64,000 bases of DNA from Chlorella sorokiniana. Lineage: Eukaryota > Chlorophyta > Trebouxiophyceae > Chlorellales > Chlorellaceae. Where the stretch lies: positions 1,054,001 through 1,118,000 of the forward strand of contig CP084611.1 in the NCBI GenBank assembly GCA_025917655.1. Direction: 5' to 3'. Both the position numbers and the translations under genes were made by a program. This document shows, in pieces, positions 24,073 through 33,800 of the stretch. The notes below the pieces were generated by a model. It searched no databases, was not told the DNA's origin, and was given only the letters and a program-made list of their open reading frames with translations. Each line of letters opens with the position of its first letter. Position 1 is the first letter of the stretch.

Positions 24073-24375
24073 TGACTTGACTTGACTGTTACAGAGACCA
24101 GGCGCGGTAACGCGCTGGGGACACACAGCAGTGCATCCCACTAGCTCCGGTACAACATCTAAGCATCGCAGGCGAGCGGTCGGGCAGGGTTGTAAGCACC
24201 AGCGCAAGCCGGGGATCGGGCGCAGAGAGCGGTAGAGGAGCGGAGGGCGCCTGGGAGCACACCCAAAGCGCCGCCAGCGAAGCAGCAGACACAGGAAGGC
24301 GGGGAGGCAGGGCGCCAGCAAGGGCCCGTCCACCTCGAAAGTTTTTTTTTGTTTGTTTGTTTGTGTTACAGGACG
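24073..24375 (-). mobile_element. short LINE-tail unit S2 (303 bp)
   Basis: Almost identical copy of the preceding short unit, in tandem. The only obvious difference is one extra T in the T-run near 24342-24349. The near-identity of sequence and junctions points to recent tandem duplication. Confidence 0.8.
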
Positions 24376-25845
24376 TGACTTGACTTGACTGTTACAGAGA
24401 CCAGGCGCGGTAACGCGCTGGGGACACACAGCAGTGCATCCCACTAGCTCCGGTACAACATCTAAGCATCGCAGGCGAGCGGTCGGGCAGGGTTGTAAGC
24501 ACCGGCGCAAGCCGGGGATCGGGCGCAGAGGGCGGTAGGGGAGCGGAGGGCGCCTGGGAGCACACCCAAAGCACCGCCAGCGAGGCAGCAGACACGGGAA
24601 GGCGGGGAGGCAGGGCGCCGGTTACGCATGTGGGCACCATCGCACGCCACCGCAGGGCCGCCAGCACGGGTCAGAATGGGGATGGAAAGGGGGAAGGTAG
24701 GGCCCCGCAGCAAGGCAGCAGCAGGCCGCTGACAGCCATGCGGCGCAGCCCGCCCGGCACAGTAGCCGGGAGGCGGCCAGACGGGCGGGCGGAAAGGACA
24801 CAGGGCAGGCAGGGGACACTGAAGCGTCATGCAGCAGGTCAGGCAGGAGAGGAGCAGAGGGGACCAACTGTAAAGGAACGAGATGGGGACGAGGGGCAGG
24901 GCCGCCAGGGCGGGCAGGCCCAGGAGGGCGGGCGGGGCACAAGCCCTGGGATCAGGCGCTAGGCGTCAGGGAGTGGGGGAGGCCGCAACTGCAGGCGGCC
25001 ATTTTCTGTGAAAAAGAAGGGGTGTGTGGTGGGGATGCGGCCAAGCCAAGCAGCAGGCGCCAGGTCCAGGGCATAAAAATCAGCAAGGAGAGACCAAAAC
25101 GCACCGACCGCCGAGCGGCAGGCAGCGGGGAGGGGGCCTGGGGGGCTGAGGCAGCGGGGCCGGGGGCGCTGCCGGCTCTCGCGGGGCGGGGGGCTCCTGG
25201 CTGGCGGCGGCCGAAGCCGCCGCGCCAGGGGGCTCAGGAGGCTGGGGCTGCCGCAGGAAGCCGTCAAGTGAGCGCTGGACGAGGCGGGGCTGCTGCTGCT
25301 GCTGCTGCTGCTGCTCGCTCCGGCGCCGCAGCGCCGCCGCAGCCAGAGAACGCCGGCCACGGTCCATGGCTTCGACAGCCGCCAGGCAGACCACCCCCAC
25401 ACCCCAGCGTGAAGGCCGGGCGGGCGCGGGCCAGCCAGACGTTGGCCGGCAAAAGGGGGCAGGCTGCTCTGCAGGGGCGCCGCGCGCCGCCAGCGCCGCC
25501 TGGACAGCGGCGACAACGGCCTGCGCCACCGGGCATGCCCAGAAGTGGTGGTGGCGGTCTGGGCGGGGGCCTGCGCCGCACTCGCACGGCTGGTCGCGAT
25601 GCAGGCGGGCTGCGGTGGGGAGGGCATCGTAGGCCAGCCGCCAGAACACCTCCTTCCGTCCATTCTCCCAGGGCAGGCGCCACAGCCGGCGCATGGCAGC
25701 CTGGAGCTCGGGAGGTGGGAAGGGGAAGTGGGGCTGCCGGCGGTGGCGAGCGACGCAAAGGGGGCAAAGGCGAAGGCTGGCACGCTGCTGAGCGGACGTG
25801 GCGGTTCGGTAACGAACCTCTAGATCCAGCCTAGTAGGGAACATT
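24376..25845 (-). mobile_element. long LINE-tail unit L1 (1,470 bp), 5'-truncated
   Basis: 5'-truncated non-LTR retrotransposon carrying the C-terminal end of its second ORF plus 3' UTR and a GTCAA-repeat tail. The minus-strand frame 25844-25080 (254 codons) has a zf-RVT-like region: LCPLC, then WENGRKEVFWRLAYDALPTA, CECG, HHHFWACP, typical of the Cys/His module after the reverse transcriptase of plant and algal LINEs. A (CTG)n tract gives a Gln run at about 25288-25314. No RT or endonuclease domain is present, so it cannot move on its own. Near 24387-24520 its tail is intermediate in sequence between the short units and the later long units. Confidence 0.82.
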
Positions 25846-27314
25846 TTGACTTGACTTGACTGTTACAGAGACCAGGCGCGGTAACGCGCTGGGGACACAC
25901 AGCAGTGCATCCCACTAGCTCCAGTACAACATCTAAGCATCGCAGGCGGGCGGGCGGGCAGGGTTGTAAGCACCGGCGCAAGCCGGGGATCGGGCGCAGA
26001 GGGCGGTAGGGGAGCGGAGGGCGCCTGGGAGCACACCCAAAGCACCGCCAGCGAGGCAGCAGACACGGGAAGGCGGGGAGGCAGGGCGCCGGTTACGCAT
26101 GTGGGCACCATCGCACGCCACCGCAGGGCCGCCAGCACGGGTCAGAATGGGGATGGAAAGGGGAAGGCAGGGCCCCGCAGCAAGGCAGCAGCAGGCCGCT
26201 GACAGCCATGCGGCGCAGCCCGCCCGGCACAGTAGCCGGGAGGCGGCCAGACGGGCGGGCGGAAAGGACACAGGGCAGGCAGGGGACACTGAAGCGTCAT
26301 GCAGCAGGTCAGGCAGGAGAGGAGCAGAGGGGACCAACTGTAAAGGAACGAGATGGGGACGAGGGGCAGGGCCGCCCCGCGGGGCAGGCCCAGGAGGGCG
26401 GGCGGGGCACAAGCCCTGGGATCAGGCGCTAGGCGTCAGGGAGTGGGGGAGGCCGCAACTGCAGGCGGCCATTTTCTGTGAAAAAGAAGGGGTGTGTGGT
26501 GGGGATGCGGCCAAGCCAAGCAGCAGGCGCCAGGTCCAGGGCATAAAAATCAGCAAGGAGAGACCAAAACGCACCGACCGCCGAGCGGCAGGCAGCGGGG
26601 AGGGGGCCTGGGGGGCTGAGGCAGCGGGGCCGGGCGCTGCCGGCTCGCGCGGGGCGGGGGGCTCCTGGCTGGCGGCGGCCGAAGCCGCCGCGCCAGGGGG
26701 CTCAGGAGGCTGGGGCTGCCGCAGGAAGCCGTCAAGTGAGCGCTGGACGAGGCGGGGCTGCTGCTGCTGCTGCTGCTGCTGCTCGCTCCGGCGCCGCAGC
26801 GCCGCCGCAGCCAGAGAACGCCGGCCACGGTCCATGGCTTCGACAGCCGCCAGGCAGACCACCCCCACACCCCAGCGTGAAGGCCGGGCGGGCGCGGGCC
26901 AGCCAGACGTTGGCCGGCAAAAGGGGGCAGGCTGCTCTGCAGGGGGCGCCGCGGCCGCCAGCGCCGCCTGGACAGCGGCGACAACGGCCTGCGCCACCGG
27001 GCATGCCCAGAAGTGGTGGTGGCGGTCTGGGCGGGGGCCTGCGCCGCACTCGCACGGCTGGTCGCGATGCAGGCGGGCTGCGGTGGGGAGGGCATCGTAG
27101 GCCAGCCGCCAGAACACCTCCTTCCGTCCATTCTCCCAGGGCAGGCGCCACAGCCGGCGCATGGCAGCCTGGAGCTCGGGGAGGTGGGAAGGGGAAGTGG
27201 GGCTGCCGGCGGTGGCGAGCGACGCAAAGGGGGCAAAGGCGAAGGCTGGCACGCTGCTGAGCGGACGTGGCGGTTCGGTAACGAACCTCTAGATCCAGCC
27301 TAGTAGGGAACATT
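25846..27314 (-). mobile_element. long LINE-tail unit L2 (1,469 bp), 5'-truncated
   Basis: Tandem copy of the preceding long unit with the same 5' truncation point (next to AACATTTT) and the same GTCAA tail. The zf-RVT-like reading frame is split by a one-base difference (CTCGGGGAGG here, CTCGGGAGG in L1, near 27180). Shared truncation points mean the units spread by tandem duplication and not by separate insertions. Confidence 0.82.
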
Positions 27315-28787
27315 TTGACTTGACTTGACTGTTACAGAGACCAGGCGCGGTAACGCGCTGGGGACACACAGCAGTGCATCCCACTAGCTCCAGTACAACA
27401 TCTAAGCATCGCAGGCGGGCGGGCGGGCAGGGTTGTAAGCACCGGCGCAAGCCGGGGATCGGGCGCAGAGGGCGGTAGGGGAGCGGAGGGCGCCTGGGAG
27501 CACACCCAAAGCACCGCCAGCGAGGCAGCAGACACGGGAAGGCGGGGAGGCAGGGCGCCGGTTACGCATGTGGGCACCATCGCACGCCACCGCAGGGCCG
27601 CCAGCACGGGTCAGAATGGGGATGGAAAGGGGGAAGGCAGGGCCCCGCAGCAAGGCAGCAGCAGGCCGCTGACAGCCATGCGGCGCAGCCCGCCCGGCAC
27701 AGTAGCCGGGAGGCGGCCAGACGGGCGGGCGGAAAGGACACAGGGCAGGCAGGGGACACTGAAGCGTCATGCAGCAGGTCAGGCAGGAGAGGAGCAGAGG
27801 GGACCAACTGTAAAGGAACGAGATGGGGACGAGGGGCAGGGCCGCCCCGCGGGGGCAGGCCCAGGAGGGCGGGCGGGGCACAAGCCCTGGGATCAGGCGC
27901 TAGGCGTCAGGGAGTGGGGGAGGCCGCAACTGCAGGCGGCCATTTTCTGTGAAAAGAAGGGGTGTGTGGTGGGGATGCGGCCAAGCCAAGCAGCAGGCGC
28001 CAGGTCCAGGGCATAAAAATCAGCAAGGAGAGACCAAAACGCACCGACCGCCGAGCGGCAGGCAGCGGGGAGGGGGCCTGGGGGGCTGAGGCAGCGGGGC
28101 GGGGGCGCTGCCGGGCTCGCGCGGGGCGGGGGGCTCCTGGCTGGCGGCGGCGAAGCCGCCGCGCCAGGGGGCTCAGGAGGCTGGGGCTGCCGCAGGAAGC
28201 CGTCAAGTGAGCGCTGGACGAGGCGGGGCTGCTGCTGCTGCTGCTGCTGCTGCTCGCTCCCGCGCGCCGCAGCGCCGCCGCAGCCAGAGAACGCCGGCCA
28301 CGGTCCATGGCTTCGACAGCCGCCAGGCAGACCACCCCCACACCCCAGCGTGAAGGCCGGGCGGGCGCGGGCCAGCCAGACGTTGGCCGGCAAAAGGGGG
28401 CAGGCTGCTCTGCAGGGGGCGCCGCGGCCGCCAGCGCCGCCTGGACAGCGGCGACAACGGCCTGCGCCACCGGGCATGCCCAGAAGTGGTGGTGGCGGTC
28501 TGGGCGGGGGCCTGCGCCGCACTCGCACGGCTGGTCGCGATGCAGGCGGGCTGCGGTGGGGAGGGCATCGTAGGCCAGCCGCCAGAACACCTCCTTCCGT
28601 CCATTCTCCCAGGGCAGGCGCCACAGCCGGCGCATGGCAGCCTGGAGCTCGGGGAGGTGGGAAGGGGAAGTGGGGCTGCCGGCGGTGGCGAGCGACGCAA
28701 AGGGGGCAAAGGCGAAGGCTGGCACGCTGCTGAGCGGACGTGGCGGTTCGGTAACGAACCTCTAGATCCAGCCTAGTAGGGAACATT
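27315..28787 (-). mobile_element. long LINE-tail unit L3 (1,473 bp), 5'-truncated
   Basis: Third long tandem unit, with the same ends as L1 and L2 and a few single-base indels in G/C runs (for example around 27850, 27952, 28103 and 28257). The zf-RVT-like frame has the same split as in L2. The Gln-coding CTG tract is at about 28229-28252. Confidence 0.82.
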
Positions 28788-29250
28788 TTGACTTGACTTG
28801 ACTGTTACAGAGACCAGGCGCGGTAACGCGCTGGGGACACACAGCAGTGCATCCCACTAGCTCCAGTACAACATCTAAGCATCGCAGGCGGGCGGGCGGG
28901 CAGGGTTGTAAGCACCGGCGCAAGCCGGGGATCGGGCGCAGAGGGCGGTAGGGGAGCGGAGGGCGCCTGGGAGCACACCCAAAGCACCGCCAGCGAGGCA
29001 GCAGACACGGGAAGGCGGGGAGGCAGGGCGCCGGTTACGCATGTGGGCACCATCGCACGCCACCGCAGGGCCGCCAGCACGGGTCAGAATGGGGATGGAA
29101 AGGGGGAAGGCAGGGCCCCGCAGCAAGGCAGCAGCAGGCCGCTGACAGCCATGCGACGCAGCCCGCCCCGGCACAGTAGCCGGAAGGCGGCCAGACGGGC
29201 GGGCGGAAACGACACAGGGCAGGCAGGGGACACTGAAGCGTCATGCAGCA
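28788..29250 (-). mobile_element. partial LINE-tail unit L4 (463 bp)
   Basis: The last unit keeps the GTCAA tail and 3' UTR but stops at 29250, in the middle of the 3' UTR of the long unit, where it meets unrelated DNA. The break lies 78 bp upstream of the tRNA-Trp gene. A few private substitutions (near 29155 and 29190) suggest this edge copy is not homogenised with the rest. Confidence 0.8.
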
Positions 29251-29328
29251 CAACATTTTTTCCCGGCGGTAAAAACAGTGCTTTGCATAGATGTGTTTGT
29301 TTTGACATGTCAGATCGTGTCCTTTCGA

Positions 29329-29401
29329 GGCCGAGTAGCACAATTGGTAGTGCGTCAGATTCCAAATCTGAAGGTCGTAGGTTCGAGCCCTGCCTTGGTC
29401 A
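29329..29401 (+). tRNA. trnW-CCA: tRNA-Trp (CCA)
   Basis: A full cloverleaf folds by eye: acceptor stem GGCCGAG with CTTGGTC (two G-U pairs), D arm GCAC-AATTGGTA-GTGC, anticodon stem TCAGA/TCTGA around loop TTCCAAA with anticodon CCA at 29362-29364, T arm GTAGG-TTCGAGC-CCTGC and discriminator A at 29401. No intron and no encoded CCA end, as expected of a nuclear tRNA gene. The A box and B box are internal. Confidence 0.93.
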
Positions 29402-29405
29402 TTTT
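29402..29405 (+). terminator. Pol III T-run terminator of tRNA-Trp
   Basis: TTTT follows the discriminator base immediately, with a second TTTT at 29408-29411. This is the standard RNA polymerase III stop. Confidence 0.8.
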
Positions 29406-29411
29406 GGTTTT

Positions 29412-29532
29412 CTGTTTTGTTCTTATCATTCATTCTCCAGGCCCTGAACCTCCGTCACGGGTTCAGCAATTTCTGCTTTGTTCTTATCATTCATTCTCCA
29501 GGCCCTGACCTCCGTCACGGGTTCAGCAATCA
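29412..29532. repeat. 61-bp tandem duplication downstream of tRNA-Trp
   Basis: Two copies (29412-29472 and 29473-29532), each containing TTCTTATCATTCATTCTCC and GGTTCAGCAAT. The first copy holds a 7-bp inverted repeat (CTGAACC with GGTTCAG); the second has lost one base of it. It starts right after the Pol III terminator. Confidence 0.85.
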
Positions 29533-29543
29533 CCTACACTTCA

Positions 29544-30051
<508 letters not shown>

Positions 30052-30679
30052 ATGGCAACCATGGCACCCCGCGATCAAGCGAAATCAGGAGGCAAAGGAG
30101 GGCTGGTTCTTGGGCTCCTTGTCGGCCTGCTCTTGGGGGCTCTGTTCCTAGCGCCCAGGACACGGGCTCCATTACTTGCGCAACTAAATGAGAAAGGTGC
30201 GCCCGGCGGCTCCGCACCCCTGGGGCTGCCGCTGCCACCGCCTGCTGCCGCCACCGCCTGCCAGCACTTTTGTCAGGTTGCTTGGTGAGGGCATCCAAGA
30301 AAGAACGTGTTCACCCTTACTTGTACCTGCAGAAGCGGCCAAACTTAGTTTGCAGGCGTCTCTTGACAAACTGAAACAGGACAATGATGCCATTCAAAAG
30401 GACTTGGATGCGATGAAGGCGTCGCAAGATGCACGTGCAAAGGAAGTTGAGACATTAACGCAGCAGCTCAAGGAGTGCCAGGACAAGTCTGGCGGAGACT
30501 TGAGACAGAAGGTATGCGCACTTGCACTGGAAAGTGGCAGCACACGATGTATCTGCTAGCTCGGTATCTCACCATCTAAAATATGCGGTCTTCTGTTGTG
30601 GCTGCAATATGTGCAGCTGGCAGATGCCAAGGCCAAGCTGGACGAGGCGCAGAAGCACTTGTCTGAAATTTCCACATGA
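30052..30679 (+). CDS. small single-pass membrane coiled-coil protein
   Basis: Three exons with clean GT-AG joins that keep frame: 30052-30196, 30333-30511, 30617-30679, giving about 128 aa. Residues 18-34 form a strongly hydrophobic segment (LVLGLLVGLLLGALFLA) preceded by Lys, so an N-terminal signal anchor. The rest is a charged amphipathic helix with heptads of Leu/Ala (LQASLDKLKQDNDAIQKDL, then VETLTQQLKECQ and LADAKAKLDEAQKHL), so a coiled coil. I do not recognise a family. A second ATG in the same frame (codon 4) is possible. It converges on the Dicer-like gene with about 207 bp between stops. Confidence 0.72.
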
Positions 30680-30886
30680 GGAAGTGTATCGATATTGATC
30701 ATGCACTCTGACTCTTGAGTTACTGCTCTGACACTGAACTTTAAAACTGCGTGCCGACCTTGCAACGTGCTGCATTCGCTTTAACAGATGATGGTTTGCT
30801 CTTCTGCTCCTCTTCTGCTCAGAGTTACACATTTGGGATAGCAATGCAATTGATTTGATCAAGCGAGCTCCTTGTGCCCTCAGTGC

Positions 30887-33800
30887 TCATCCCCTGCAGC
30901 AAGTTTGGTCAGCAGCTGCAGCGACTACTGCCGCTTTCTTGGCTGACTTTACCTTGTCCACATTGGAGGCCCAGCCGTTCACTGCCGCTTCGGCTGCATG
31001 GCGACAAGCTGCTTTGAAGTTGGTTGCCATCATCAGCGACTCGCCCAAGACCACTTCCTGTGCGCTGACCTGCAAGGCAGCAAGGTCGGGTCGGACATAC
31101 AGATGCTGCTGAGCGCTCTCTGGCAAGAGATTGCCACGCAGCTTGCTCGGGCAGGTCAGCGACCCACCCGCACATGCACACGGCCGTTGCTGCCTGCCTC
31201 CCGTGCCACTTCTTCATACTTGGGGTTCAGCCCGCATTGCTGCACAAGCTCCTGCATACGTTAAAGGGAGGCTTGGTTTTAGAAAGCAGCGTGTCGACAG
31301 CATCCGGAAAGACTCGGCGGTATGGGAATCCAGTTGCAAAGGCGCACCTGCAGCTTCCGGATGGGGTGCACCGGCAGCGTCTCTGGCACAACCATCGGAT
31401 CCAACAGTTTCTGCAGGCACCCAGGGGCTACGTACCATTGGTTAAGCATACTGCAGTCGACGTACGTAAGAACCCATCCAAGCAAGCAAAGGGGAGTGGC
31501 GGAGCCCACCTGGGTGACCCGCCACGTCACCTCCATGTCCCCTCCAGAATCCACATACACAGCCCCGATCAGCGATTCTACCACATCACTCAGCACCTGC
31601 AGTGAGGGTTGGATCCAACAGCAGAAAAGAAAGTGGGCATGATAAGCAGTAGCTGAGCAGCCGGCGGCAAGGCCTCGGGTGTGTTCTTCAGGCAAGCAAC
31701 TGGCACTGTATCCAGTGGGAAGGGCAGTTAGGTGCATGCCAACATGATAAAAGCAGATATACGCGGCCTGCCTTTGGGGCCTGGGTGCCGTCGAACCCGA
31801 ATGAGCAGCGAGATAGCAGCGCTGCCTCAGCCAGAGCAGAAGAAGCTGTGTCTGAACGGGAGGCACCGGCGTGCGCCGCCTGTTGCACCTCCACCTCCTC
31901 TTGAAGGCGATCGTGCCACTCCCCAACAAAGTCTGCAGGCAAGAATGAGTCAGTGAGTCGTGCAGAATCTCTGCTGCATTGCACCACAAGCCTGTCACAA
32001 CACTTACCTGTGATGTGGGTGAACAGGCGTGGCGACTGATGGCGCACATGGGTGTGGAGCCCATGCTTGACCGCTGCAGCGAGGTATTGGGAGCTGTTAG
32101 GGCCAGGCAGGCCGTGCTCGGTTTGCTGTCGGCGGGCTTGCCTGCAAACGCAAGGCGGGTGGCGTTCACAGCCACGCTGCGCATGTCGTGCATCTGGGAG
32201 GGCGATGCGCCGCTGCAGCACGGGGCGACAAGGAGCACGCTCACTTGCAAGAGAGCAAATTGCCCGCTTTCTGGCCAGTCTGCTTGCATGGCGACAGGGC
32301 TGGACATCAAGTGAGAAGCATAAGCTTCGGCACGTCTTTGCCCTGCCCTGCCCCGCCCTGAGTCACCTGAAGGCGGTATAAAAGTGTGTGGTGACAAGCG
32401 CATCCAGCACAGCATCACCCAGGAACTCCAGGCGCTGGAAGCACCGCACCCCGCTGCCAGGCCAGCTGCGTGGGCAGAAGAGGGTGTGGGCAAGACCATC
32501 AGGAGGGTGTGGTGGCTCTGGCAGCAGGTGAGAACGTGTGGTGCATGCTCCACAACAGCAGCGCGCGCGCGCGCGCCCGCCCGCCCCCTTCGCCTGCAGT
32601 GGGTGAGCGCCTCGTCCACCAGCCAGCGGTTCTGGAAGGTGTACCTGCGGGAGCGGGAGGGCGGCTAAACGGCTCAGCGCGAACACATTTCACTGGAAGG
32701 CGGGCCGAGGATACAGTGCGCCACCCACCCCAGCACGCCCTCGATGGCCGACACGTCAGACTCAGCCTCGAGGCTCTCCGGCTGAAGGCAGGCGTCAGCG
32801 CTGATGGGCCGCCAGTCCTTCAGCAGGTCCAGGTGCTGCGCAGCAGCAGCGGCGGTGACAAAGCCGATGAAATCAAAGGGAGAAACGATCAGCCGCAAGG
32901 CAATCGAGGTCTGATGTTCCGACTCGATGCAGCCAAGGGCTCTCGAAGTTGCCAGGCAGCAAGGGCCTTGCAGGGCACTTCTTGGCCGTCGCCCACCTGC
33001 ATGAGGGCCAGCGCTGCCGGCGGCCCCCTGCCACCAAGAAGGCCCCCAACAGCGCCTCCATGGCATCAGCCAGCACCTTGCTGCTCTTCTGCAGGCATGG
33101 CAAAGGGAGGACAGGCGGCATGTACAACCGAGACATGCGCACAACGCAAGCACTGCCAAGGAACCTGGCGCAGAAACAAGTACCGGCAGGCATGCAGATT
33201 GCATTGGTATTTTGTTACCACCGCACTGCCACCCACCCTCACGGCCTGGGGGCTGGCCCAGTTCTGCATGCTGTAGGGAAGAACACGCAGGCGACGGTCC
33301 AGCCCAAGCTGCAAGCACAGGAGGTTGGGCACATTCAGGGCAGCGCAGTGCGCGTTGCGGGAGGTGCATACACTCCCAGGCTTTGCGCGCGTCTTAGCTC
33401 CGTCCCCATGTTATAACGCGAGCAAGACAAGGCTTCGCACTGCCACACCATCACCGCTGGCCGCACCTTGACCGCCGCCTCGGCCAGGTGTATGTTGGCC
33501 ACCACCAGCTCCTTGCGCTTGGTCAGCTGGCCCTCGTGGTACTGGCGGTGAGTGGCAAACAGCTGGGAAGACACCTGAAGGCGCGCGTGGGGGGCATGGA
33601 ACAGGTGCCGGCTGCAGTTGCGTACGTGCTGTGTTGACCGGTTGACCACAGCGCGCACAGCAGCCTAGGCAGCAGATGGCAGCAGACACGCAGGTAGGGT
33701 TGCATGACAGCAACACACCGCAAACTTCAAAAAGGCGTCCCCCAAGGTCTCCAGCCGCTGCACGGGTATTGGGGAAACGTTGGGGTCAGGTGCAGGTTGG

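Noticed and set aside
23771-29250. CRISPR array or telomeric repeat
   Set aside because: Units are 0.3-1.5 kb with coding remnants and only three TTGAC repeats each; green-algal telomeres use TTTAGGG-type repeats and this is eukaryotic DNA.
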